A DNA stretch of 64,000 nucleotides from a virus, in the IMG/VR virus record IMGVR_UViG_3300023174_000050, positions 1 through 64,000 of that record. The stretch is one strand, 5' to 3'. Below, in pieces: positions 1-8,511 of the stretch; the first letter of the stretch is position 1; each line of letters opens with the position of its first letter. The position numbers and the translations under genes are program-made. Under the pieces are notes generated by a model. The model saw only the letters and a program-made list of their open reading frames with translations, searched no databases and had not been told where the DNA came from.

Positions 1-602
1 CTAATTCTGTATTTGGTTCAATAACTGCATCGGGCGGTGGTGCAGGTGGTGGGGCACAAACAGCGGTTGGGACAGGAAGCAATGGTGGTTCTGGGGGCGG
101 GGGTGGCAACGATTATCCAAGGCAGACACAGACCGGCGGCGGAACTGGTAACTCTGGAAGTTATACGCCGGCAGAAGGTACAAATGGAGGCTCTAATTTA
201 GGCGGCGGCGGTGGCGCAGATACAGCCGGTGCAAATGGTTCAACCAACGGGGTAGGCGGCGCTGGTAAATATAATTCCATATCTGGATCAAATGTTGCTT
301 ATGCCGGGGGTGGCGGTGGTTGTACTGAATCTGCTACTGATCCTGTTCTTGGAGGTGTTGGCGGTGGCGGTAACGGGCAAAAGCGCAACAGCACAGCCGC
401 CACAAGCGGCTCAACCAATACTGGTGGAGGTGGGGGCGGAGGCGCAAACAGCACTAGTGGCTCTGGTGGTTCTGGTATAGTAATTATTCGCTATGCAGAC
501 ACATATACGGCTGCATCTAATACTACAGGTTCACCCAACGTAATTTATGCAAATTCAAGTATCATCTACAGATTCTGGCAATCTGGAACAATCACATTCT
601 AA
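1..602 (+). CDS. Glycine-rich tail fibre/adhesin protein, C-terminal part
   Basis: The gene is cut by the window edge; the first whole codon is at base 3. About 200 residues are visible, with long runs of Gly mixed with Ala, Ser, Thr and Asn. The C-terminus, NVIYANSSIIYRFWQSGTITF in sense, is nearly the same as in the glycine-rich genes at 17523 and 29294. Such glycine-rich domains occur in virion proteins of T4-like phages, and in the S16/T2 gp38 adhesins glycine-rich runs form polyglycine-II helices that carry host-recognition loops. I infer a distal tail adhesin. The receptor is unknown. Confidence 0.85.
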   Translation, partial: NSVFGSITASGGGAGGGAQTAVGTGSNGGSGGGGGNDYPRQTQTGGGTGNSGSYTPAEGTNGGSNLGGGGGADTAGANGSTNGVGGAGKYNSISGSNVAYAGGGGGCTESATDPVLGGVGGGGNGQKRNSTAATSGSTNTGGGGGGGANSTSGSGGSGIVIIRYADTYTAASNTTGSPNVIYANSSIIYRFWQSGTITF

Positions 603-615
603 ATAAATAAAGCAA

Positions 616-909
616 ATGGCAAAATTAAAAGTATCAGAATTACAACGAGCAACATCTGTAAATTTTACAGATTTAGTTTATGTTGTGCAATCAAGTACCA
701 GCAAAGCGGTTACTATACAAACCTTGCTTGGTTTAATTAATGGCAATGTAACAGTTACGGGTAAAATAACTGCAAATGCTATTGTAGCACCAAGTTATAC
801 TTCTGCCGCAGCAAATACGATAGGTGCAGCCAATGGCACTATCATATATAATTCTCAAACAAATAAATTGCAAGTATTTGCAGGTGGTGCGTGGGTTAAC
901 CTTCATTAA
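616..909 (+). CDS. Short tail-fibre-like virion protein
   Basis: The product has 97 residues. Its start, MAKLKVSELQRATSVNFTD, and its middle resemble the opening module of structural proteins in T4-like aquatic phages, which usually read as 'selector' peptides followed by short beta-rich stretches. The end (IIYNSQTNKLQVFAGGAWVNL) is a typical fibre-tip ending. It follows the glycine-rich adhesin by 13 bases, with the variant late element AATAAATA in the gap, so it is probably expressed late. The role is inferred from composition and position. Confidence 0.7.
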   Translation: MAKLKVSELQRATSVNFTDLVYVVQSSTSKAVTIQTLLGLINGNVTVTGKITANAIVAPSYTSAAANTIGAANGTIIYNSQTNKLQVFAGGAWVNLH

Positions 910-926
910 AGATAACAACTATAAAA

Positions 927-1316
927 ATGATAAATGAATTGACTGAAGAAAATTTTACAATGTACGCTATAAAAAATTATGACAACCCTTCTTGCAAGGG
1001 CATGGATGAGTTTTTAGATGATCTAAAAAGATTTAAATATATAAAAAGATTATTGATAAAACATACTGGCGGTAAAGAACTTAAAGAACGATTAATATTA
1101 AATCATATCATAGTACTTGGAAATTTATTTGGTATTGAGGCAACAACCAAGATGTTGTTTTATAAATTAGATAAAAAGTTTTGGGCTCAAATAAAAACTT
1201 TTTTAGTGTTTTTAAATTATATGCCGCTGAAAGTAATAGTATCTCCGGGAATAGAAATACTTGATAAAGATATTCCTATAGATGAAACAATTCTAGAAAA
1301 TTTAAAGAGAATTTAA
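927..1316 (+). CDS. Conserved hypothetical protein of T4-like phages
   Basis: The product has 129 residues, is rich in Lys, Leu and Ile, and is predicted to be helical with no membrane segment or signal peptide. The pattern 'NHIIVLGNLFGIEATTKMLF' is a recurrent hallmark of a small family in T4-like aquatic myoviruses whose function I do not know. Its stop shares one base with the start of the next gene (ATG at 1316), which suggests translational coupling. Confidence 0.75.
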   Translation: MINELTEENFTMYAIKNYDNPSCKGMDEFLDDLKRFKYIKRLLIKHTGGKELKERLILNHIIVLGNLFGIEATTKMLFYKLDKKFWAQIKTFLVFLNYMPLKVIVSPGIEILDKDIPIDETILENLKRI

Positions 1317-1873
1317 TGGGAAAATTTGTAGACTCAATTATAACATTTAGAATCTTACATATGTTGGTTCAGCCGTTTGAAGAGACAATAGCGTTCCGCC
1401 TCGGCATTATAGACAAGAATGGCAACGAAATTAAAAAGATGGCAGATCTTAATACTACACAGGAAAGAGATGCATACACTTTACTTCACAGATTAGTATT
1501 TAGAATAAAAAAAATTGTAAACAAAGTGCCAATCGAAAATAAAAAATTAGTATCGTTAGCTGCGGCATATTCGTTAGTTAGAGAAGAATTAGATAATGGT
1601 AAAGAATCTATTAATTTAGAAGAGAAATTTTTAAGACGTATGGATACCGATTTAACTAAAGAAATAACAGAAATAAATGAGGCAATGGATAAAAATAAAA
1701 TTTTATCTTTTAGGCAATTTTCAGAAGATGTCGGGGCAGTAGCACCAGCAAATAATGCTGCGGCAACTCCGGGTATTGCTGGTTTAGGTAAAGATGTACC
1801 CGTTAGTAAAAAAGCACAAAAAACATGGACTGCGGCAAACGCTATGTTTAAACGAGGAAAACCAAATGCCTGA
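1316..1873 (+). CDS. Conserved hypothetical protein, helical
   Basis: The product has 185 residues. The N-terminal two-thirds is charged and helical (FRILHMLVQPFEETIAFRLG, then a Lys-rich segment). The last ~40 residues are Ala/Gly/Pro-rich and look disordered. It overlaps the preceding gene by one base and the following one by eight. I recognise it only as the type of gene that sits next to the tail-fibre cluster in T4-like aquatic phages; the function is unknown. Confidence 0.7.
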   Translation: MGKFVDSIITFRILHMLVQPFEETIAFRLGIIDKNGNEIKKMADLNTTQERDAYTLLHRLVFRIKKIVNKVPIENKKLVSLAAAYSLVREELDNGKESINLEEKFLRRMDTDLTKEITEINEAMDKNKILSFRQFSEDVGAVAPANNAAATPGIAGLGKDVPVSKKAQKTWTAANAMFKRGKPNA

Positions 1874-2222
1874 ATCGAATAACATACGCAGTCTTGATAC
1901 TGACGTAAGAGTTACTGTCTTGGAAACTCAAGTAACAAATATCAGTCATACTATGGAAAAACTTGAAGAAAAAATGGATGAGAATTATGCCACACTGCAT
2001 CATCGCATTAGTGATATGCGAGATGATCTGCATAAGAATATTGAAACTAAACATGATAAGGTTATAGAAAAACTTGATGAACAAAATAAATCAAGTACAG
2101 AACAACATAAAGCTATTGCCGAAAAAATTCAAACCATTGAAAAATGGCGTTGGATGATAATGGGCGGGGCATTGGTTGTTGGTTATGTTTTGGCTCATTT
2201 AAAATTGGAAAAGTTGTTCTAA
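1866..2222 (+). CDS. Coiled-coil protein with C-terminal membrane anchor
   Basis: The product has 118 residues. A longer reading from 1794 is possible, but the ATG at 1866 has the ribosome-binding sequence GAGG just upstream and only a short overlap with the previous gene. Residues ~20-95 form a long charged coiled coil (LETQVTNISHTMEKLEEKMD). Residues ~97-113 are one hydrophobic segment (MIMGGALVVGYVLAHL). The layout resembles the XhlA/haemolysin-like class of phage membrane proteins sometimes tied to lysis, but this is similarity of architecture only. Confidence 0.7.
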   Translation: MPESNNIRSLDTDVRVTVLETQVTNISHTMEKLEEKMDENYATLHHRISDMRDDLHKNIETKHDKVIEKLDEQNKSSTEQHKAIAEKIQTIEKWRWMIMGGALVVGYVLAHLKLEKLF

Positions 2223-2226
2223 CTGC

Positions 2227-2255
2227 TTGACTTCTTTCAAATAATACTTTATAAT
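2227..2255 (+). promoter_or_regulatory. Sigma70-type phage promoter upstream of primase
   Basis: TTGACT at 2227-2232, a spacer of exactly 17, and TATAAT at 2250-2255. It drives the gene 61-like primase at 2279. Its boxes and spacing match the 14 promoters further downstream. Confidence 0.85.
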
Positions 2256-2278
2256 AAAGACTCTAATGGGAGTCTTTT

Positions 2279-3301
2279 GTGTCTTTATTCACTGATCTAA
2301 AATATCTAAAATTAATAAGTACTCGTTTGCCGATGTTCAAACAAAAGAGCGAGCGTCTTTATAATTGCCGATGCATTCTCTGCGGTGACTCCTCTAAAAA
2401 GAAAAATAAAACACGCGGATATTTTTATGTTGCCAAAAATGATTTGTTCTATAAATGCCATAATTGTTCGGCATCCATGCACTTTGGCTCATTCTTAAAA
2501 CAATTAGATGGAATGCAGTATAGTCAGTATGTGATGGAACGGTATAATGAAGGTTTGCCAATGAACAAACCGCATCAAAAAATTGAAGACAAATTTAGAA
2601 TGGCTGAACCTGTTTTTGAGAAATCTGAAGAAACACTGTTAGATAAATTATTGGATAGACTTGATACTTTGCCCGAGGATAATGAAGCAGTTCAATTTTG
2701 TTTAAAAAGAAAAATCCCAAAAGAAAAATTCAATCAATTGTACTTCATCAAAAATATGAAGGACATTGTCCAGTTAAGTGATAAATACAAAGACAAAATA
2801 ACAACCGAAGAACCCAGATTGGTTATACCCTTTTATAATGATATTGGGCAACTATCGGGAGTTACTTGCAGGGCATTGAGAGGTGAATCATTGAGATATG
2901 TTCTTATTAAAATTAAAGAAGATGAATCTTTAATTTTTGGATTGAACGAAGTTGATAAAACCAAACCAATCCATGTAGTTGAAGGACCTCTTGATAGTTT
3001 ATTTTTACCAAATGCAATTGCAGTGGGTGGTACATCATTTGGTAAAATGGAAACAACAGGTTTGCCAAAAGATAAATTAATTATGATTGTGGACAATCAA
3101 CCGAGAAATAAAGATGTTGCCAAAGTGCTTGACAAAATAATTGATAGGCAATATAATGTGGTTATATGGCCTCAGACTATTTTCGAAAAAGATATTAACG
3201 AAATGGTGTTGGAGGGCAGAGACCCTGTTAAAATAATCAATAAAAATATTTTTTCAGGTTTAACAGCAAAAATGAAATTTACGGAGTGGAAAAGATGTTG
3301 A
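2279..3301 (+). CDS. 61: DNA primase, T4 gp61-like
   Basis: The product has 340 residues, as expected for T4 gp61, which makes RNA primers with the gp41 helicase. An N-terminal zinc-binding module has two CxxC pairs (C32/C35 and C60/C63). The central and C-terminal parts carry a TOPRIM core: EGPLDS near residue 233 and the acidic MIVDNQ strand near residue 267. Translation probably starts at GTG 2279 behind GGGAG, downstream of its own promoter. The 3' end overlaps the next gene. Confidence 0.93.
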   Translation: MSLFTDLKYLKLISTRLPMFKQKSERLYNCRCILCGDSSKKKNKTRGYFYVAKNDLFYKCHNCSASMHFGSFLKQLDGMQYSQYVMERYNEGLPMNKPHQKIEDKFRMAEPVFEKSEETLLDKLLDRLDTLPEDNEAVQFCLKRKIPKEKFNQLYFIKNMKDIVQLSDKYKDKITTEEPRLVIPFYNDIGQLSGVTCRALRGESLRYVLIKIKEDESLIFGLNEVDKTKPIHVVEGPLDSLFLPNAIAVGGTSFGKMETTGLPKDKLIMIVDNQPRNKDVAKVLDKIIDRQYNVVIWPQTIFEKDINEMVLEGRDPVKIINKNIFSGLTAKMKFTEWKRC

Positions 3302-3732
3302 CGCAAACTGTGACTGTACAAGAAGATCCTGATACTAAAGAATTGATGTTACCTCTTACTGATGAAATGCTGGCTGAATTGGGTTGGCAAATCGGTGATA
3401 CTTTAGAATGGTTGGATAAAAAAGATGGATCTTGGATGATCAAAAAGAAATCCCCCGAAACAGAATTTGTTCTTGTTGAGTGTATTTCTACATTTCGTCA
3501 AAGGTATATGGTTGAAGTACCAAAAGGCAAATCCGAATGGGCGCTTGATACTGTAACAATGAATGAAGCTACAGAATTTAGCCAAAAACATCTCGGTGAG
3601 CAAGTTATTAGTTATCGAGTTGCAAATAAAGATGAGGTTTTAGAATTGTGCGATAAAGACAATGACTATGCCAAATCATGGAATGATGAACATAAATTTA
3701 ATACTTTTGTAACATCCTGGAAAGAAGAATGA
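3295..3732 (+). CDS. AbrB-like/conserved hypothetical protein
   Basis: The product has 145 residues from ATG 3295, which has GGAG 8 bases upstream; GTG 3286 would add three residues. Residues ~1-45 resemble an AbrB-type swapped-hairpin fold (LMLPLTDEMLAELGWQIGDTL), a DNA-binding or antitoxin-like module. Residues ~55-100 (YMVEVPKGKSEWALDTV) look like a separate small beta-rich domain. It overlaps the primase stop and its own stop overlaps the next start. A regulator is possible but not demonstrated. Confidence 0.7.
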   Translation: MLTQTVTVQEDPDTKELMLPLTDEMLAELGWQIGDTLEWLDKKDGSWMIKKKSPETEFVLVECISTFRQRYMVEVPKGKSEWALDTVTMNEATEFSQKHLGEQVISYRVANKDEVLELCDKDNDYAKSWNDEHKFNTFVTSWKEE

Positions 3733-4403
3733 AAGTTTACATAAACAATTACAAAGGTCACTGGCTATCTCCATATACAATTATGGAGAAAGTTCTTTTC
3801 TGGAAGAAGTGGACCGATCCAAAATTTGATTTATACGATGATGAGAATAAACACTATACCGATTGGTTGGTAAAACCAATGACATTGGTACAAAAGTTTC
3901 TTGATGTTGTTGATCCCAAAATTAATTATGTAAAAATTGATCGTTGGGACACTTGGTCTATGGATCACACGTTGGCATATATTATTTTACCAATGCTAAA
4001 ACAACTTAAAAAAGATAAACATGGCGCACCTTTTGTTGATGATATTGATGTGCCAGAAGAATTGAGAAGCACTTCTGCTCCTCCCAAAGAAAATGAATGG
4101 GATACAGATGCTAACCATTTTGCACGGTGGGATTGGGTAATGGATGAAATGATTTTTGCATTTGAATGTAAAAATGATGATCATGCAGATGATAAATTTC
4201 AGTCAGGTGTACACGATATAAAGTGGGTACCGGTGGACAGAGACGGCAATGAAGTGCCAAAAGGCGACCACAAGTTTTTTAAAATGGATAAAGGCCCCAA
4301 GGATACTTTCAAGTGTGACTATGAAGGCATGAAGGCCCAGCACGATCGAATGAAAAATGGTTTTAGATTATTTGGTAAATACTACGAAGGATTGTGGGAT
4401 TAA
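3729..4403 (+). CDS. Conserved hypothetical phage protein
   Basis: The product has 224 residues, rich in Asp, Lys and Trp, with no signal or membrane segment. The opening (VYINNYKGHWLSPYTIMEKV) and the later 'WDWVMDEMIFAFE' and 'GFRLFGKYYEGLWD' segments recur in an uncharacterised family of large phages. It starts in a 4-base overlap with the AbrB-like gene. The function is unknown. Confidence 0.75.
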   Translation: MKVYINNYKGHWLSPYTIMEKVLFWKKWTDPKFDLYDDENKHYTDWLVKPMTLVQKFLDVVDPKINYVKIDRWDTWSMDHTLAYIILPMLKQLKKDKHGAPFVDDIDVPEELRSTSAPPKENEWDTDANHFARWDWVMDEMIFAFECKNDDHADDKFQSGVHDIKWVPVDRDGNEVPKGDHKFFKMDKGPKDTFKCDYEGMKAQHDRMKNGFRLFGKYYEGLWD

Positions 4404-4574
4404 ATGAATAACGATAAACAAGCATTTGATACTTGGATATTTGATAATTTCAAATTAAGAGAAATGCCAAATGATGAAATTAGAAAACTTTTATTGGAAG
4501 CGTGGCAAGCTGCAATAAAATATGAGCAGGACAAACCTTTTAGAACATATAGATGGGATGGTGTTTTGCGGTGA
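4404..4574 (+). CDS. Small hypothetical protein
   Basis: The product has 56 residues (MNNDKQAFDTWIFDNFKLRE...), charged and helical, starting immediately after the previous stop. It contains the LLLEAWQAA-type helix common in small phage early proteins. The 3' end overlaps the probable GTG start of thyX by four bases. No function is assigned. Confidence 0.6.
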   Translation: MNNDKQAFDTWIFDNFKLREMPNDEIRKLLLEAWQAAIKYEQDKPFRTYRWDGVLR

Positions 4575-5248
4575 AAGTTGAAATTATATCATACTCACAA
4601 CCTGCAGAATATTTTGCAGAAAATATGACGGAACTTGTAGCATTTTGTGCTAGAGTTTCTAATCCATCTAATCAAAGTAATAAAGATACTTCTCAAAAGC
4701 TAATTAAATATCTTATTTCCAATAAGCATTGGTCTCCTTTGGAGATGGTGCATCTTACTCTTGAGATTGAAACAACAAGAGATATTGCAAGACAAATGTT
4801 GCGACACAGATCATTTTCCTTTCAGGAATTTAGTCAACGATACGCTGATCCGACAAAGGATTTAGATTTTGTTATTCGTGAGGCTCGTCTTCAGGATACC
4901 AAAAATAGACAAAATTCTATTGAATTGGATATGCAAAATAATCGAGACCATAGAGAAATAAATAGATGGTGGGAAGAGGAACAACATAAAATTGTTAAGA
5001 TGGCTAAAGACACATATCAAGCAGCGATTAGTATGGGTATTGCCAAAGAACAGGCCAGAGCAGTATTACCCGAAGGGTTAACTGTAAGTAAACTTTATAT
5101 GGCGGGAACTCTTCGTAGTTGGATACATTATATTCAATTGCGTTCAGAAAATGGCACACAAAAAGAACACATTGAAGTTGCAAAAGCCTGTGCTTTGGTG
5201 ATTTCCAAGGTTTTTCCTCTTACTAAAGATATGGGAATAGATATATAA
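4571..5248 (+). CDS. thyX: Flavin-dependent thymidylate synthase ThyX
   Basis: ThyX makes dTMP from dUMP using FAD, NAD(P)H and methylenetetrahydrofolate. The product has 225 residues from GTG 4571, the start that gives the usual ThyX N-terminus; an upstream in-frame ATG at 4553 would add six residues. The family signature RHRSFSFQEFSQRY lies at residues 78-91, and further conserved blocks (ARAVLPEGL, LRSWIHYIQLR) complete the fold. It opens the phage's nucleotide-synthesis region with nrdA, nrdB and a dCMP deaminase. Confidence 0.95.
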   Translation: MKVEIISYSQPAEYFAENMTELVAFCARVSNPSNQSNKDTSQKLIKYLISNKHWSPLEMVHLTLEIETTRDIARQMLRHRSFSFQEFSQRYADPTKDLDFVIREARLQDTKNRQNSIELDMQNNRDHREINRWWEEEQHKIVKMAKDTYQAAISMGIAKEQARAVLPEGLTVSKLYMAGTLRSWIHYIQLRSENGTQKEHIEVAKACALVISKVFPLTKDMGIDI

Positions 5249-5251
5249 AGT

Positions 5252-5698
5252 ATGTGGATACTTTCATTTTTGCCTGAATGGGCTTTTCATCTAATGCTAG
5301 GAATCGGTGTACTGGGAACAGTTGCCGGATTCGTACTAGGTATGATACCATTTATAAAGCAATATAGTATTCCTGTACGAGTAATTAGTTTATTCATATT
5401 AATTTTAGCAGTTTATTTAGAAGGCGGATTAGCTGATAATAAAGTATGGGAAGCTCGTGTTAAAGAGATGCAAGTCAAAGTTGCCGAAGCAGAGGCAAAA
5501 TCTGCAAAAGAAAATGTTAAAATAGTACAAAAAATTGTACGCAAAACTCAAATAGTTAGAGTTCGAGGTCAAGACATTATTAAATATGTTGAGAAAGAAG
5601 TTGTAAAATATGATGATAAGTTTGCAAAGGGCGGACAATGTGAACTGCCTAAAGAATTTATTAAAGCAGTAAATGATGCAGCCGAGGAACCCAAGTGA
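5252..5698 (+). CDS. Probable inner-membrane spanin (i-spanin)
   Basis: The product has 148 residues. The first ~58 are hydrophobic with two or three membrane segments. A long charged, probably coiled-coil periplasmic stretch follows (EMQVKVAEAEAKSAKENVKI onwards). Its GTG-overlapping neighbour encodes a small lipoprotein, the classic two-component spanin layout that fuses inner and outer membranes at lysis of a Gram-negative host. More N-terminal membrane segments than the canonical single one make this version somewhat unusual. Confidence 0.7.
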   Translation: MWILSFLPEWAFHLMLGIGVLGTVAGFVLGMIPFIKQYSIPVRVISLFILILAVYLEGGLADNKVWEARVKEMQVKVAEAEAKSAKENVKIVQKIVRKTQIVRVRGQDIIKYVEKEVVKYDDKFAKGGQCELPKEFIKAVNDAAEEPK

Positions 5699-5958
5699 AT
5701 AAATACTTATCTATAATTTGTATTATTCTAATGGGATGTTCTACCACTGTACCTGTGACTGCCAAATTCCCAGAAGTTCCAGAAAGTCTAATGGAAAAAT
5801 GTCCTTCATTGGAAAAATTAGAAAACGAAGCAAAGTTAAGCGACATTGCAAAAAGTATAACGAATAATTATACTAAATATTATGAATGTTCCACTAAGCA
5901 TAGTGGTTGGATTGAGTGGTATCAAACGCAAAAAAATATTTTTGAATCAGTTAAATAA
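5695..5958 (+). CDS. Probable outer-membrane lipoprotein spanin (o-spanin)
   Basis: The product has 87 residues with a lipoprotein signal: a basic start, a hydrophobic stretch and the lipobox LMGC (Cys at residue 15). The mature chain is short, helical and charged, with two more Cys. It begins at GTG 5695 inside the last codons of the i-spanin-like gene. Position and lipobox support the o-spanin call; sequence alone does not prove it. Confidence 0.7.
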   Translation: MNKYLSIICIILMGCSTTVPVTAKFPEVPESLMEKCPSLEKLENEAKLSDIAKSITNNYTKYYECSTKHSGWIEWYQTQKNIFESVK

Positions 5959-5982
5959 CTAAAATAAAAAAGGTTGGTAAAG

Positions 5983-7794
5983 ATGACTAAAGATATAGTC
6001 CATGGGATTAATGTCGATTATACTAGAGACAGTCTATTTGATGAATTGGGATTAAAAAGATTAAAAGAAAGTTATATGAAAGAAGAGGAGCAATCTCCTC
6101 AAGAAAGATTTGCATTTGTTTCTAAACAATTTGGAAGCAATGAAGAACACGCACAAAGATTATATGATTATAGTTCTAACCATTGGTTATCTTATAGCAC
6201 TCCCATACTTAGTTTTGGGAGAAGTAAACGTGGTTTACCCATTAGTTGTTTCTTGCCTTATCTTGATGACAGTGCTGAAGGACTAGTTAACACGTTGGCA
6301 GAAGTAAATTGGCTCAGTATGTTGGGCGGAGGAGTAGGAATTGGTATTGGAATACGGTCTGCTGACGATAAGTCTGTTGGTGTTTTGCCTCATCTTCGCA
6401 CATACGATGCCTCATCGTTGGCATATCGTCAAGGACGTACTCGAAGAGGTTCTTATGCTGCTTACCTCGATATATCTCATCCTGATATTCTTATATTTTT
6501 GGAGATGAGAAAACCCACTGGCGATCCTAATATGAGAGCGCTAAATTTGCATCATGGTATTAATATTACTGATAGTTTTATGCAACTCGTAGAGCGTTGT
6601 ATGTTGGATAAAGATGCAGATGATACCTGGGAATTGAAAGATCCTCATTCTGGCGAAGTACGAGATACTGTTCCTGCTAGAGAATTATGGCAACGTATTA
6701 TCGAAATGAGAATGCAGACAGGTGAACCTTATCTACATTTTATTGACACCAGTAATAAACATATGCCCGAGTTTCAAAAGAAACTTGGTTTAAGTATTAG
6801 ACAATCTAATTTATGTTCTGAAATTATTTTACCTACAGATAAAAATAGAACAGCAGTATGTTGTTTATCTTCTTTAAATTTGGAGTACTATGATGACTGG
6901 AAGAACCATCCTACTTTCCTTCGTGATATTGCTGAAATGCTTGACAATGTTCTTCAGTATTTTATTGATAATGCGCCTGCCGCCATTAAACGTGCAAAAT
7001 TCTCAGCCATGCGTGAACGAAGCATCGGTGTCGGTGCTCTTGGATGGCACGCCTATTTGCAAAAAAATAATATCCCATGGGAATCAGCGCAGGCTGTAGG
7101 TCGCAATCATCAGATCTTTAAACATATACAGGAAAAATTGGATGAGGCAAATTTACAACTTGGTTCAGAAAGAGGCGAGGCTCCTGATTGCACAGGCACT
7201 GGTCGTAGGTTTGCACATACTATGGCTATTGCTCCCAATGCAAGTTCTAGTATTATCATGGGGAATACTTCTCCTAGCATTGAGCCTCTGCGAGCTAATG
7301 CTTATAGACAAGACACATTAAGTGGATCCATGCTTAATAAAAATAAATGGCTAGATAGAGTTATTCAAGATCATTTGTCCGGCGATAGTGGAACAGTATC
7401 ACAAAATGATTATAATGACATCTGGTCTTCAATTATTGCCAATGACGGGTCAGTACAACATCTCGATTGGATGGATGATTGGACAAAAGATGTATTTAAA
7501 ACATCTATGGAAATAGATCAACGCTGGTTAATTCAACATGCTGCAGATCGCCAACAATATATAGATCAGGCACAATCTGTTAATCTATTCTTTAGACCAG
7601 ATTCAAATATTAAATATCTACATGCTGTACATTTTATGGCATGGAAGATGGGACTGAAAACACTTTACTATTGCCGCTCTGAAAAGATTGGTAAAGCAGA
7701 TAAAGTTTCTAAAAAGATTGAGCGCGAAGTCATCAAAGAGCTTGATATGAAGGCTATGATTGATGGCGACGCTTGTTTAGCTTGCGAAGGATAA
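5983..7794 (+). CDS. nrdA: Class I ribonucleotide reductase large subunit
   Basis: The enzyme reduces ribonucleoside diphosphates to deoxy forms together with NrdB. The product has 603 residues, shorter than cellular NrdA (about 760), because it begins straight at the catalytic N-domain (SLFDELGLKRLKE) and lacks the ATP-cone that senses dATP. Visible signatures are the PISCF redox Cys, the LGGGVGIGIG loop, the NLCSEI active-site strand, VCCLSSLNL and the C-terminal CLACEG Cys pair. The ATG at 5983 is preceded by AGG; an upstream in-frame TTG is less likely. iscU follows after one base. Confidence 0.95.
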   Translation: MTKDIVHGINVDYTRDSLFDELGLKRLKESYMKEEEQSPQERFAFVSKQFGSNEEHAQRLYDYSSNHWLSYSTPILSFGRSKRGLPISCFLPYLDDSAEGLVNTLAEVNWLSMLGGGVGIGIGIRSADDKSVGVLPHLRTYDASSLAYRQGRTRRGSYAAYLDISHPDILIFLEMRKPTGDPNMRALNLHHGINITDSFMQLVERCMLDKDADDTWELKDPHSGEVRDTVPARELWQRIIEMRMQTGEPYLHFIDTSNKHMPEFQKKLGLSIRQSNLCSEIILPTDKNRTAVCCLSSLNLEYYDDWKNHPTFLRDIAEMLDNVLQYFIDNAPAAIKRAKFSAMRERSIGVGALGWHAYLQKNNIPWESAQAVGRNHQIFKHIQEKLDEANLQLGSERGEAPDCTGTGRRFAHTMAIAPNASSSIIMGNTSPSIEPLRANAYRQDTLSGSMLNKNKWLDRVIQDHLSGDSGTVSQNDYNDIWSSIIANDGSVQHLDWMDDWTKDVFKTSMEIDQRWLIQHAADRQQYIDQAQSVNLFFRPDSNIKYLHAVHFMAWKMGLKTLYYCRSEKIGKADKVSKKIEREVIKELDMKAMIDGDACLACEG

Positions 7795-7795
7795 T

Positions 7796-8176
7796 ATGGC
7801 ATATTCAGAAAAGGTAATTGACCACTACGAAAATCCCCGTAATGTAGGTAAGTTTGATGCTGATGAACCCGGTGTTGGTACTGGTATGGTTGGCGCTCCT
7901 GCCTGTGGGGACGTAATGAAGTTGCAGATTAAAGTTGAAGATGGTATTATTATAGATGCTCGGTTTAAAACATATGGGTGTGGTTCAGCAATTGCAAGTA
8001 GTTCCTTGGTTACAGAATGGGTTAAGGGCAAAACATTAGAGCAGGCATCAACCATTAACAATTCAGCTATAGCTGAAGAGTTAGCTCTCCCGCCAGTTAA
8101 AATACACTGCTCTATTTTAGCAGAGGATGCCATAAAAGCTGCGATAGAAAACTATAAAGAAAAACTAAAATGCTAA
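7796..8176 (+). CDS. iscU: IscU-type Fe-S cluster scaffold protein
   Basis: IscU is the scaffold on which [2Fe-2S] clusters are assembled from IscS sulfur. This 126-residue protein is strikingly similar along its whole length to beta/gammaproteobacterial IscU. All ligand residues are present: C37, D39, C62, H104 and C105, plus the HscA chaperone-recognition motif LPPVK at 98-102. It lies one base after nrdA and overlaps the erpA-like gene. The near-cellular sequence suggests recent acquisition from a host and retained ability to work with the host Isc machinery; no phage iscS is visible here. Confidence 0.96.
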   Translation: MAYSEKVIDHYENPRNVGKFDADEPGVGTGMVGAPACGDVMKLQIKVEDGIIIDARFKTYGCGSAIASSSLVTEWVKGKTLEQASTINNSAIAEELALPPVKIHCSILAEDAIKAAIENYKEKLKC

Positions 8177-8493
8177 CAATTACAGAATCTGCTAAAACAA
8201 AAATTCTAGATCTTTTTACAGAAGAAAGCAATCCCGACTTATGTTTGAGAACATTCGTACAGGGTGGCGGATGTAGTGGAATGAGTTATGGTTTTACATT
8301 CGATGAGGTGATGAATGAAGACGATTTTGAAATACCTCTTGAAAAAACTAAAATACTGATAGATGCTATGAGCATGCAATATTTAACAGGAGCAACAGTG
8401 GATTATAAAGAAGATATACAAGGTTCGCAGTTTGTTATAACTAATCCAAATGCCCAATCCACATGTGGTTGCGGAAGTTCATTTTCAGTTTAA
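8170..8493 (+). CDS. erpA: A-type Fe-S carrier, ErpA-like
   Basis: A-type carriers receive clusters from IscU and pass them to client enzymes. The product has 107 residues with the HesB/IscA fold and the three conserved cysteines C35 ([11 protein letters not shown]), C99 and C101 (TCGCGSSF). The extended GGGCSG loop and FTFDE strand look more like ErpA than IscA, and a second, IscA-like paralogue lies at 9457. It overlaps the end of iscU by seven bases, so the two are probably co-translated. The ErpA subtype assignment is by eye. Confidence 0.85.
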   Translation: MLTITESAKTKILDLFTEESNPDLCLRTFVQGGGCSGMSYGFTFDEVMNEDDFEIPLEKTKILIDAMSMQYLTGATVDYKEDIQGSQFVITNPNAQSTCGCGSSFSV

Positions 8494-8511
8494 GATATTA
8501 TAAGATTATTC

